Source of the DNA: Bacillota bacterium
GTDB taxonomy: Bacteria > Bacillota > Bacilli > Alicyclobacillales > SLC66
NCBI GenBank assembly: GCA_021805735.1
Contig: JAJZEE010000014.1
Location: forward strand, 1 to 50,846
Length of the DNA stretch: 50,846 nt
Reading direction: 5' to 3'
Shown here in pieces: positions 18,013-26,608 of the stretch. The notes below the pieces were generated by a model. The model made no database searches, had not been told where the DNA came from, and worked only from the letters and a program-made list of their open reading frames with translations. Made by a program: the position numbers and the translations under genes. Positions within the stretch are counted from its first letter, which is position 1; every line of letters starts with the position of its first letter.

Positions 18013-18362
18013 TTACAGGGAGTCAATCGGGCTGAACTTGGCGTGTGCCTTGGCGACATCCTCGCTAAACATCTCCACGTAGTTGCGTACCATGTCTAGG
18101 TTAGTATGACCGAGCATCTTCTGGAGCGTAAAGATGTCTCCCCTATTTTGGATGTACATTTTGGCAAAGGTGTGCCTCAGTGTGTGTGTGGCAACACTCG
18201 AACGTCCTTGATGCCAGCACGATACCCCAACTCCTTTAGGCGCTCCTGGAGTCCTCGCTTGGAGAACGGAGCATCGCGTTCACCGATGCAGATACTGTCA
18301 AAAGTGGCTACGCTCTTTGCGAAGCTCCGTGTTGTCCTGGACAAAAAAATGCGCCTCCTCAC
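18013..18362 (-). pseudogene. Tyrosine recombinase, C-terminal fragment with CA-repeat frameshift
   Basis: After the SD GAGGAGG shared with the fragment at 12492, the frame goes directly into a catalytic domain: KRGLQERLKELGYRAGIKDV then VLPHTH and a stop. Two bases out of frame the sequence continues LRHTFAKMYIQNRGDIF, TLQKMLGHTNLDMVRNYVEM and ends SPIDSL at TAA 18015-18013. The junction is a run ACACACACAC near 18182-18193; removing one CA restores the canonical HTLRHTFA box. The core-binding domain and the first catalytic Arg are absent, so even the repaired protein is incomplete. It reads away from tRNA-Leu. Confidence 0.85.
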
Positions 18363-18422
18363 AAGATTTTTATCTAGTGAAAAAGCACAAGATTTGCTTT
18401 TCGAAATCTAATGGTTTGTCGC

Positions 18423-18504
18423 TCAAAAACCCATATGTGGTGCGGTCGAGAGGACTTGAACCTCCACGCCCTGACGGGCACAAGAACCTGAATCTTGCGC
18501 GTCT
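18423..18504. repeat. Attachment-site copy within tRNA-Leu
   Basis: The copy of the 82-bp direct repeat that lies in the intact tRNA-Leu gene, identical to 12584-12665. The distance between copies is 5,839 bp. Confidence 0.92.
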
Positions 18505-18524
18505 GCCAATTCCGCCACGACCGC
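18438..18524 (-). tRNA. tRNA-Leu (anticodon CAG)
   Basis: Acceptor stem GCGGTCG/CGACCGC, anticodon stem CAAGA/TCTTG with loop TTCAGGT (anticodon CAG), a long class II variable arm, T-loop TTCAAGT and encoded CCA. The gene is complete and serves as the integration site of the element to its left. Confidence 0.97.
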
Positions 18525-18643
18525 ATGACACATTGATACTATACAAGGGTTTTCACACCGAGTCAACCCTCATGAAAAAGCTTTGACACCTACCGCGCGA
18601 TCCAGTGACAACAACCCGACCAGGCACGCATCGTTGTCGTTTG

Positions 18644-18652
18644 CATATGATA
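18644..18652 (+). promoter_or_regulatory. Possible sporulation-sigma -10 element of cotJAB
   Basis: CATATGATA, 37 bp before the cotJA start, fits the -10 pattern of mother-cell sigma factors (SigE CATA-type, SigK CATAnnnTA). In Bacillus subtilis the cotJ operon is SigE-dependent. No convincing -35 element was found at the right distance. Confidence 0.35.
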
Positions 18653-18688
18653 CAGCGCAAACCGCCTGAGATGACAGGAGCGTGAACG

Positions 18689-18904
18689 ATGATGGCAGAG
18701 GATGACTTGCTCTTTCCTGGATATATGTACCAGATAGACGTGACTGAGGAAATGGTAACTGGCCAGGTTCCGTACCCGTCTCCCTATGCGCACTTCCAGA
18801 AATACGACCTGCCCACGGCACTCCGCCAGGGAACGCTTTTCCCCTGGCTCGATGACCACTGGCGAGCACGCATCCGGGGCGACGGGGAGGCGCACAGGGA
18901 ATGA
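18689..18904 (+). CDS. cotJA: Spore coat-associated protein CotJA
   Basis: A 71-residue protein with SD AGGAG 7 bp before the ATG. It contains the CotJA-type segments PYPSPYAHFQKYDLPTALRQ and GTLFPWLDDHW. CotJA is an inner spore coat protein that needs CotJC for incorporation. Its TGA overlaps the cotJB start. The operon is split: cotJC is 3 kb away at 22006. Confidence 0.85.
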   Translation: MMAEDDLLFPGYMYQIDVTEEMVTGQVPYPSPYAHFQKYDLPTALRQGTLFPWLDDHWRARIRGDGEAHRE

Positions 18905-19170
18905 ACGGCCAGACTCTCGACCCTTACTACCATAGTGTATTGCGCGAACTGCAGTCGACCGGCTTCGCGCTCGTCGACCTCCAACTCTATCTCGACACCC
19001 ATCCTGACGATGCGGCGGCAGGCGCAGACTTTAAGACGTTGGCGCAACGTGAGCGATTGCTCAAGAGAGCGTACGAAGAGCGTTATGGGCCCCTCTGTCA
19101 CTACGGGGAATCCAGCTCGCCAGAGCGCGTTGATCTCTGGATCAATTCGCCCTGGCCCTGGCAATTGTAA
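18901..19170 (+). CDS. cotJB: Spore coat-associated protein CotJB
   Basis: An 89-residue protein with the CotJB pattern: YYHSVLRELQSTGFALVDLQ, then LYLDTHPDDAAA, and RAYEERYGPLCHYG near residue 60. It starts on the ATGA overlap with cotJA. Its role is in coat assembly with CotJA and CotJC, known from Bacillus genetics. Instead of cotJC, a large inverted repeat and an MFS gene follow. Confidence 0.88.
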   Translation: MNGQTLDPYYHSVLRELQSTGFALVDLQLYLDTHPDDAAAGADFKTLAQRERLLKRAYEERYGPLCHYGESSSPERVDLWINSPWPWQL

Positions 19171-19253
19171 AGGAGTCAGCGCCTGACTCTGCTGTGGACC
19201 ATGTCCAGATATATAGGCGTTGGCAGCATAGCCATAATGCCCCCAGTATCCGG

Positions 19254-19307
19254 CAGGCGGCTTTCAATGATATCCTGCGGCAGCATGATATCATTGAAAG
19301 CCGCCTG
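19254..19307. repeat. Perfect 21-bp inverted repeat
   Basis: Two perfect 21-bp arms (left arm 19254-19274, right arm 19287-19307) around a 12-bp spacer. The arm begins CAGGCGGCTTTCAATG. The spacer contains a further CTGC..GCAG palindrome. No T-run follows on either strand, so it is not a standard terminator. It lies in the 269-bp gap after cotJB. Possible origins are a small miniature element end pair or a large operator/RNA hairpin. Confidence 0.9.
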
Positions 19308-19439
19308 CTCCATGCTCAAACTGTCCTTATAGACGCCATGTGGCGGGGAGAAGGGGCTCACTCACACAATGCGCGCCTACTATGTTATTATAGAGTGACC
19401 TTTGTTTCGTCTACCGAAGTATTTAGGGAGAGATTCAAC

Positions 19440-20624
19440 ATGCGCAGGCTGTTTCCCCCCGCCGTCTGGGCAACGGCGTTTGCCACTCTGATTGCATTTA
19501 TGGGAATCGGCGTCGTCGATCCCCTATTGGCGCTCATCGGGAAAGCGATGGGCGCTACGCCGTTTCAGGTCGAGTGGCTCTTTACAAGCTATATCGCAGT
19601 GATGGCCGTGACCATGTTGATATCAGGCGTGCTTGCTACACGCCTGGGCGGCCGCAGGGTCATGCTGATCGGCTTGTCGCTGGTCGTCGTATTTGCTGCC
19701 TTAAGCGGATTATCTCCCAATATCGAATTTCTCGCCATCGTTCGCGCGGGTTGGGGTTTAGGCAACGCATTTTTTACATCGACAGCGCTGTCCATCATCG
19801 TGGGCGCATCTACAGGAGGCATGGCTTCGGCCATCACTCTGTACGAGGCTGCTCTCGGTCTGGGGATCGCTTCAGGACCGCTGATCGGTGGATTTCTCGG
19901 CAGCTACACCTGGCGACTCCCCTTTTTCGGCACGGCGACACTCATGCTGATTGCGGTGATATTCACGTTCTTTCTCGTTCATGATCCGCGCCGTGAGCCT
20001 CCACGCACCATGACGGATCTGTTTGTGGCCATGCGCCATCCGGCGGTGCTCACCAATGCGTTGATCGGACTCGCATACAGCTATGCTTTTTTTACAATTT
20101 TGGCCTACTCACCGCTCACACTCAAAGGCCTGAGCAGTCTCTCATTGGGCTTTACGTATTTTGCCTGGGGCATTCTCGTCGGCATTTCATCCGTCTTTGT
20201 CGTTAATTGGCTGCGACCAATAATGGGCCCGATTCGCCTGTTGCAGTTCAACCTGATCGGACTTATTTTCGTGTTTGCAGCGGCTGGCGCAGTACGCGGC
20301 GACGCTCTGTTGTGGGTCATTGTAATCTCCGGGTTCTTTTGTGGCATTGCCAACGCCCTGTTTACAACTCTGGCCATGGAAGTGTCTCCTTTTTCCCGTT
20401 CGATTTCCTCGGGCACCTATAATTTTCTGCGCTGGGCTGGCGCGGCCATCGCGCCCATTCTAAGCGGCCTCATCGGTCCGCGTTTTGGGATGCAAGTGCC
20501 ATTCTGGATCGCCGGCGCACTTTTGGTCGTTGGCAGCCTGGCGTTGGTGTTTGCCCGCCCCATGCTCGAGCGCAACCTTGAAGCAAACGGACATGCAGAA
20601 GGGTTGCACACCCAGCATGCGTAA
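19440..20624 (+). CDS. MFS drug-resistance-type exporter
   Basis: A 394-residue protein with 12 hydrophobic helices. ATG 19440 is preceded by AGGGAGAG; the frame is open further upstream only through the inverted repeat. It starts AVWATAFATLIAFMGIGVVD, then the family loop ISGVLATRLGGRRVMLIGL (motif A variant). Pattern of DHA1 exporters, proton-coupled export of small molecules; substrate unknown. It interrupts the spacing between cotJAB and cotJC together with moaA. Confidence 0.87.
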   Translation: MRRLFPPAVWATAFATLIAFMGIGVVDPLLALIGKAMGATPFQVEWLFTSYIAVMAVTMLISGVLATRLGGRRVMLIGLSLVVVFAALSGLSPNIEFLAIVRAGWGLGNAFFTSTALSIIVGASTGGMASAITLYEAALGLGIASGPLIGGFLGSYTWRLPFFGTATLMLIAVIFTFFLVHDPRREPPRTMTDLFVAMRHPAVLTNALIGLAYSYAFFTILAYSPLTLKGLSSLSLGFTYFAWGILVGISSVFVVNWLRPIMGPIRLLQFNLIGLIFVFAAAGAVRGDALLWVIVISGFFCGIANALFTTLAMEVSPFSRSISSGTYNFLRWAGAAIAPILSGLIGPRFGMQVPFWIAGALLVVGSLALVFARPMLERNLEANGHAEGLHTQHA

Positions 20625-20809
20625 GACGCGGCGCAGCCCCAACCCTGGCGACAAGATCCCAGTGCCTTGACCACATTTGGAACACGCAGCCTGCGACCAG
20701 ACTGGCGCTAGTCTTGACGATGACAGACACCAGTCCGTATGATAAATGAGACACACTGGAACGAACGCGACCTGTCAGGTTAGCGCTCTTGCATCGAGAG
20801 GTGAGACCT

Positions 20810-21817
20810 ATGCTCACAGACGTACTTGGTCGTCCTTTGCGGGATCTCCGGATTTCCGTCACGGATCGTTGCAATTTTCGCTGTACGTATTGCATGCCCA
20901 GAGTCATTTTCGGCGCCGATTATCCATTTCTCCCTCGTGAAGCTCTACTGACCTTCGAAGAAATCACCCGCCTGGCCAGTCTATTTGCCGTCTTGGGCGT
21001 GCGCAAAATCCGCCTGACGGGAGGAGAACCGCTCCTGCGGACCAATCTGGACGGTTTAATCGAATTGCTGTCGAAAATTCCCGGTATTGACGATATTGCA
21101 CTGACCACCAATGGCTCTCTGCTGTCCAGACAAGTGGCGCACAGACTCAAGAGAGCCGGACTGCACCGTGTGACCATCAGCCTCGACTCACTGGATGATC
21201 AAGTTTTTCAGGCCATGAATGATGTTTCCTTCCCCGTTCACAAAGTGCTTGATGCCGTGCAAGCCGCCGCCGCTGCGGGTCTCACCCCTGTGAAGATCAA
21301 CATGGTCGTCAAAAGAGGGGTCAATGATGAGAGTATCATCTCAATGGCCCGACACTTTCGCGGCACGGGACACATCGTTCGCTTCATTGAATTTATGGAC
21401 GTGGGCACCGCGAATGGATGGCGACGGGATGAGGTCGTGCGCGCCGATGAGATTGTGGCCGCCATCGACAGGGAGTGGCCCCTGACGCAGATCCCGCCAG
21501 AGCACCCCGGTGAGGTCGCCACACGGTATCGATACACAGACAATCAGGGGGAAATCGGAATCATCAGCGCGGTGACGCATGCATTCTGTGGTTCCTGCAA
21601 TCGTGCTCGACTGTCATCCGAGGGCAAGCTGTTCACCTGTCTGTTTGGCTCCAAGGGGTGGGATCTTCGTCAGCGACTGCGCGACGGCGCAAGCGATGAC
21701 GAACTTTTGCAGGTGCTGACAAGCATCTGGAGCAAGCGACAGGACCGCTATTCGGAGTTGCGTTCGCAGGCAAGCAAAGACAGGAAGAAAGTAGAGATGT
21801 TTCACATCGGCGGTTAA
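20810..21817 (+). CDS. moaA: GTP 3',8-cyclase MoaA
   Basis: A 335-residue radical SAM enzyme. ATG 20810 has GAGGTGAG 6 bp upstream, preferred over an in-frame TTG at 20789. The SAM cluster motif CNFRCTYC is at residues 21-28, GGEPLL near 70, and the second, substrate-binding 4Fe-4S cluster ligands are in CGSCNRARLSSEGKLFTC near 260-277. It ends in GG, which is functionally required in MoaA. It converts GTP to the 3',8-cyclo intermediate, first step of molybdenum cofactor synthesis. moaC and other moa genes are not in the window. Confidence 0.97.
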   Translation: MLTDVLGRPLRDLRISVTDRCNFRCTYCMPRVIFGADYPFLPREALLTFEEITRLASLFAVLGVRKIRLTGGEPLLRTNLDGLIELLSKIPGIDDIALTTNGSLLSRQVAHRLKRAGLHRVTISLDSLDDQVFQAMNDVSFPVHKVLDAVQAAAAAGLTPVKINMVVKRGVNDESIISMARHFRGTGHIVRFIEFMDVGTANGWRRDEVVRADEIVAAIDREWPLTQIPPEHPGEVATRYRYTDNQGEIGIISAVTHAFCGSCNRARLSSEGKLFTCLFGSKGWDLRQRLRDGASDDELLQVLTSIWSKRQDRYSELRSQASKDRKKVEMFHIGG

Positions 21818-22005
21818 TATCGACCTCCACCTAGGGGAGCAGGAAAGGCTCACCGACCACCGATGCCATTCCGTCATTAAACGAAGCACTCCCCCCTTCT
21901 CGCGAACTGCGACGAATTCGTCCGCACGAAGAATGGCCACATGCATTTGGACATACCCATTGCGCATATCCATACCTGACGGCATCCGCTACGGGGGTGG
22001 ACTTT

Positions 22006-22578
22006 GTGTGGATCTATGAAAAGAGACTTCAATACCCAGTTCGCGTGAGCAAGAAAGATGTGGGCATGGCCAAATTCCTCATCACGCAGTACGGCGGACC
22101 CGACGGGGAACTCGCCGCGTCTTTGCGTTATTTGAATCAGCGTTACGCCATGGAAAACAGAACAGCCGTGGCGATTCTGACCGATATCGCCACGGAGGAG
22201 TTTGCGCACCTGGAAATGATCGCGACCATGGTGTACAAACTCATCAAGGACGCCACTCCCGAGGAGATGCGCGCCGCTGGGCTCGGTGGGCATTTTGCGG
22301 ATCACGGGCATGATCTGTTTTACACGGACGGCAATGGAGTCCCCTTCTCCGCCACTTACTTTCAGGCCAAGGGAGATCCAATCGCCAATCTTTACGAAGA
22401 CATCGACGCGGAAGAAAAGGCGCGCGCCGCATATCAGCATCTGATCGACTTGACCGATGACCGCGACTTGCAAGACGGACTTATCTTCTTGCGGGAACGC
22501 GAGGTGGTCCACTCGCAGAGGTTTCGAGAGGTGCTCCAAGTTGTCAAAGAGGAAGAGAGCCAAAGAAAAATCTATTGA
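22006..22578 (+). CDS. cotJC: Spore coat protein CotJC (manganese catalase family)
   Basis: A 190-residue protein; GTG 22006 is preferred because GGGGGTGG lies 5 bp upstream and MWIYEKRLQYPVRV matches the usual CotJC start (an earlier GTG at 21997 is in frame). Di-manganese ligands typical of the family are visible: Glu35 (GGPDGELAAS), Glu and His in ATEEFAHLEM (about 65 and 68), and the later EREVVHSQRF. It packs into the coat and may break down peroxide. It is detached from cotJAB by an MFS gene and moaA. Length matches CotJC, shorter than full Mn-catalases. Confidence 0.93.
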   Translation: MWIYEKRLQYPVRVSKKDVGMAKFLITQYGGPDGELAASLRYLNQRYAMENRTAVAILTDIATEEFAHLEMIATMVYKLIKDATPEEMRAAGLGGHFADHGHDLFYTDGNGVPFSATYFQAKGDPIANLYEDIDAEEKARAAYQHLIDLTDDRDLQDGLIFLREREVVHSQRFREVLQVVKEEESQRKIY

Positions 22579-22599
22579 ACTCCACGTGCCCAGGTTCGC

Positions 22600-24423
22600 C
22601 TATCCTCTCGCCACCGGCGATAATGTGAGAATGTCGACCGCTGCCGTGGCGGGAGCCTCGATCCCCGATTTTTCGTACAGACGAGCGTACATGCCTCCCT
22701 TTGCAACGAGCGTCTCATGATCCCCCTGCTCTATGATCCTGCCCCGATCAAGCACGATAATCTGGTCGGCATGGCGAATGGTCGACAAGCGATGGGCAAT
22801 CACCAATGTAGTACGGTTCTTTGCCACCGCCTGCAAGCCCCTTTGCACCCAGGCTTCCGTTTGGCTGTCAAGACTGGCTGTCGCTTCATCCAGAATCAGG
22901 ACTCGCGGGTTCAGAAGCACAACACGCGCAAAGGACACAAGCTGGCGCTCCCCCATGGAGAGATTGGCGCCCTTGGCAAAGAGTTTCGTCTCGTACCCCT
23001 GAGGAAGACGGCGGATGATCTCATCGGCGCCGACGGCTTCCGCCGCTCGTATGACATCCTGCTCGGAAAATTCACCCCGAAACATTCGGATGTTGTCCGT
23101 GACTGTGCCGCTAAACAGGTGCACATCCTGTTGCACCAGACCAATCATGCGATGCAAGTCTTCCTGTCGATACTCGCGCACATCGACGTCATCGACAGTC
23201 ACTCGCCCTTGCGAAACATCGTAAAAGCGGGTGAGCAGACTCATGATGGAACTCTTGCCGGCGCCAGTAGCCCCGACGAACCCAACAAAAGCCCCGGGGG
23301 CAACGGCGAAAGAAATATCGTTCAGGACATTCTCACCGGGCTTATAGGCAAAACTCACTTGATCGAACTCGATCTTTCCGGTCACTTCGCGGGGCGTCAG
23401 TGGCTGAACTGGATCCGCGACATCTGGTTGGACTGCAAGGACGCGACCGATGCGATCGGCAGCCACGATGGAAGACTGCAACGTGTTCCACTGTTGAGTG
23501 ATCGAGTTGATCGGCTGGAAAAACTGGCGAATATATGTGATAAAGGCATACAGGGTGCCAAACAGAATCATATGGCCAATAACGGCGTTGCCGCCAACCC
23601 ACACGACGCCGGCCACCGCGACATTGCCGAGCAGATCGAGCGCGCGATTGAACTGTACAGACACCTGATACTCATGGACATTCGCAGAACGGTGCGCTTC
23701 ATTCAGAGATCGAAAGCGTTCGGCCTGACGATCTTCCTGGTGAAAGATCTGGGTAATGCGCATGCCCGCCAGATTTTCCGCCAAAAAACTCACGACGTTT
23801 GACAGTCGAGTCCGCGTGGTCTGGTAGGCGGTGCGAAGACGTTTGCGAAACAACAGTGAAATGGCAAAGATGATTGGCAACAAAACCATGCAATAGGCGG
23901 CTATCCGAGGACTGAGCTCAAACATGACGGCGATGATCATCACCAGGGAGAGCCCGTCGCGAACCATGCTGAGGAAAAATTGCGTAAAGAACTGGCTCAC
24001 GGTTTCCGTATCGCTCGATACATTGGTGACCAACCGCCCCAATGAGTTATTGTCAAAAAAACTCATGGACTGGCTTTCAATGTGGGAAAACAGCCGAATT
24101 CGAATCTTTCGGACGATGCTCTGCCCCACGTACTGCAATAACAAAATCTGAAAATAGTTGGCCGCCACACTGGCGATGACAGCTCCGATGTAGACAAGGC
24201 TCACCGCGATAAGCCCGTGCAAATCGAGGTGGGCGACGGAAATGTCCCGATCGATCGCAATTTTCACCAGGTAGGGCTGCAATACACTGGCAGCGTTGTA
24301 GATGACCACAAGTACAAACACAACTGCGAAATAACCGATGTAGGGTCTTGCGAAGGGAAGCAGATGCGCAAGGCTGGCCAGACCGCTGGTTGGTGTTGCG
24401 TCGCGCAACGTTTTTTGTCTCAT
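22600..24423 (-). CDS. ABC exporter half-transporter, subunit 2 of heterodimer
   Basis: A 607-residue fusion of a six-helix membrane domain and a nucleotide-binding domain. Walker A GATGAGKSS is near residue 390, Walker B VLILDEATAS with the catalytic Glu near 515. The signature is LSMGERQL instead of LSGGQ. In heterodimeric ABCB-type exporters (BmrCD, TM287/288) the degenerate ATP site is formed by the altered signature of one subunit and the altered Walker B of the other, which is the pattern here. ATG 24423 overlaps the stop of the partner by four bases. Likely multidrug or lipid exporter. Confidence 0.93.
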   Translation of the reverse strand: MRQKTLRDATPTSGLASLAHLLPFARPYIGYFAVVFVLVVIYNAASVLQPYLVKIAIDRDISVAHLDLHGLIAVSLVYIGAVIASVAANYFQILLLQYVGQSIVRKIRIRLFSHIESQSMSFFDNNSLGRLVTNVSSDTETVSQFFTQFFLSMVRDGLSLVMIIAVMFELSPRIAAYCMVLLPIIFAISLLFRKRLRTAYQTTRTRLSNVVSFLAENLAGMRITQIFHQEDRQAERFRSLNEAHRSANVHEYQVSVQFNRALDLLGNVAVAGVVWVGGNAVIGHMILFGTLYAFITYIRQFFQPINSITQQWNTLQSSIVAADRIGRVLAVQPDVADPVQPLTPREVTGKIEFDQVSFAYKPGENVLNDISFAVAPGAFVGFVGATGAGKSSIMSLLTRFYDVSQGRVTVDDVDVREYRQEDLHRMIGLVQQDVHLFSGTVTDNIRMFRGEFSEQDVIRAAEAVGADEIIRRLPQGYETKLFAKGANLSMGERQLVSFARVVLLNPRVLILDEATASLDSQTEAWVQRGLQAVAKNRTTLVIAHRLSTIRHADQIIVLDRGRIIEQGDHETLVAKGGMYARLYEKSGIEAPATAAVDILTLSPVARG

Positions 24424-26288
24424 CCAGTGACCCCCTCTCCATCGTGTTGCAACCGATACAGAGCGCTATACACGCCTTTGCGTCGGATCAGGTCAGTATG
24501 AGTGCCTGACTCCACAAGTTCCCCGCCGTCTAGAACAAGAATCAGATCGGCATGACGCACCGCCGACAGGCGATGGGCGACAATCAGCGTAGTCTTACCG
24601 TGCCTGATCTGCTGCAATCGGGTGATCAGACGCTTCTCCGTGTTCATGTCGACGGCGGACAGACTATCGTCGAGCAGCAGAATCGGCGCATTTTTCAGCA
24701 GAGCGCGGGCGATGGCCGTTCGCTGTTTCTGCCCGCCAGAGAGCGTCACACCGCGTTCTCCGATCTGGGTGGCCATGCCATCGCGAAAGCGCATGATATC
24801 TTCATAGATCGCCGCATTCCGCGCGGCCTGCTCGATCGCTTCCGGAGTCGCGTCGACGCTGCTGAATCCGATGTTTTCCCCAATGCTTGTGGAGAACAGG
24901 AATCCGTCCTGCGGTACATACGCGATTGCCGCGCGCAAAACAGAGAGCGGCAACTCTCGAATATCGTATCCATCCACAAACACACTGCTGTCCGGCGGAT
25001 CAAAGATACGCGGAAGCAGATTGGCAAGCGTTGTTTTGCCGGAGCCAGTACGCCCCACGATGCCTACGGTCTGCCCCCTCGCCACGCTAAACGCGATGTT
25101 TCGTAGAACGGGAGCATCGCCATCTGGATACGTGAAAGAGGTGAGGCGGACATCAATGTCGCCGGCAATCTCAATATGTTGCACAGCGTGATCCGAGTCT
25201 TTGATATCCGGGGCCACAGACAGCAGTATGCGCAACCTCGCCATCGAAGCGGACGCCCGCTGAAAGTTGTTGATCACAAAGCCAATCTGCTGGAGCGGCG
25301 TGATAATCATCGCCAGATACAGAGTGAACGCAACAAACGCACCCAGGCTGATCTGCCGCTCAACAGTCAGATAGCCGCCATACAGCAACGCGATCGCGAA
25401 ACTGAGCGATCCCAGCAGAGGGATGAAGGACTGAAACATGGCACTGCGCTGAATCATGCCGAGTTGCCGACGGACAATCTGGTCCACCCGTTTTGTGAAG
25501 CGGTCTGTCTCGACGCGCTCATTGGCTGTCGCCTTAACCAAGCTGATGGCCGACAGACTCTCCTCAGTCAAATCGGCCATGTCAGACAATGATTCCTGCA
25601 CTTTCCGGGAAGCGTCGCGAATGCGCGGCCCCCACCAGATCACAAGCAAGGGAACAAAGAGAATGGGAATCAGGCTCATCAGGGTGAGTTTCACATTGAT
25701 CGTGGTCAGTGTCATAAACAGAGTGGCCGCAAGCAAAAATATGGAGTTCGTCAGGATGTTCATGCCGCCCGAAAGGGCCTCGCGAACGGCGCGCACGTCA
25801 TTTAAAGCGTGGTTCAGCAGGTCGCCGACGCTGCGCTTGCGAAAGTAGCCCGCCGACAGCGTTTCCCAGTGATCGAACAGCCGTTTGCGCAACAGGTATT
25901 CGAACTCCCGTCCGTGCCTGCCGTTACGCATCTGGCCGACGCCAAAAAGCAGGACATAAACAACCCCCACCAGGAGCAACTCCAAGGCATAATCCATAAC
26001 TCGACCAGGAGTCAGTTGACGGCGGCTCAATGTATTAGTAAATTCACCCAGTATGCGTGGAAACTGGACCATGACGATCTCGGAGAGAATGATCGATACG
26101 TTGGCCACCGCGTATGACCATTTCTTGGCCATGAGGAACTGACGCAAAAGGTGTCTCGGGTCTTCGATCGCACACTCCCCCACTTCTGCCGCGCACAACC
26201 GAGTTCGACGCGCCTGTCGCGTAGACGGCGCTACGAGCCGGCAGGAGAAGCATGGTGCGTCGGCGTTTGGCAGGTGCTCGCCGGGCAT
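24420..26288 (-). CDS. ABC exporter half-transporter, subunit 1 of heterodimer
   Basis: Up to 622 residues. Membrane domain at about 55-340, then NBD with Walker A GRTGSGKTT, canonical signature LSGGQKQR, and Walker B ILLLDDSLSA in which Asp replaces the catalytic Glu. This is the degenerate-site subunit; its partner is the gene at 22600. The start is uncertain: the first 35 residues look non-native, and GTG 26183 or ATG 26132 (MAKKWSYAV) are alternatives; none has a clear SD. First gene of a two-gene operon. Confidence 0.9.
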   Translation of the reverse strand: MPGEHLPNADAPCFSCRLVAPSTRQARRTRLCAAEVGECAIEDPRHLLRQFLMAKKWSYAVANVSIILSEIVMVQFPRILGEFTNTLSRRQLTPGRVMDYALELLLVGVVYVLLFGVGQMRNGRHGREFEYLLRKRLFDHWETLSAGYFRKRSVGDLLNHALNDVRAVREALSGGMNILTNSIFLLAATLFMTLTTINVKLTLMSLIPILFVPLLVIWWGPRIRDASRKVQESLSDMADLTEESLSAISLVKATANERVETDRFTKRVDQIVRRQLGMIQRSAMFQSFIPLLGSLSFAIALLYGGYLTVERQISLGAFVAFTLYLAMIITPLQQIGFVINNFQRASASMARLRILLSVAPDIKDSDHAVQHIEIAGDIDVRLTSFTYPDGDAPVLRNIAFSVARGQTVGIVGRTGSGKTTLANLLPRIFDPPDSSVFVDGYDIRELPLSVLRAAIAYVPQDGFLFSTSIGENIGFSSVDATPEAIEQAARNAAIYEDIMRFRDGMATQIGERGVTLSGGQKQRTAIARALLKNAPILLLDDSLSAVDMNTEKRLITRLQQIRHGKTTLIVAHRLSAVRHADLILVLDGGELVESGTHTDLIRRKGVYSALYRLQHDGEGVTG

Positions 26289-26608
26289 TCGCCGAGCCTC
26301 GGCTGGCGGTCGCCAAGCGGTCGCCGAGCCTTCAGCGGGCGCTTGACTGGCGTCGCACCTGAGAATCTACCTGCGCCCTTTAATCATATCACAGTTGCAG
26401 GTAAGCGTTAGGTTAGACCACCGCGGCGCCGCGTCCGTTCGCCGTGAACTCCTTCACTCCGTGAAACCTGGCGCGTGCCGATCTTGTATTCAAACAACCC
26501 TTCTTGTAAGGTAGAGACGTGACGATCGACGGCTTACCCTCCAAAACCCACACGACCGCCCAAGGATGTGAGCGCGCATGTTCCCCGTGACCTGCATGAT
26601 TTCTGGCA

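Noticed and set aside
22717-23802. Rightward 361-codon open frame inside the ABC exporter gene
   Set aside because: Antisense to a clear ABC subunit, with no domain of its own.
26289-26608. Possible Moco riboswitch before modB
   Set aside because: I could not find the conserved core elements; the hairpins there are not specific.
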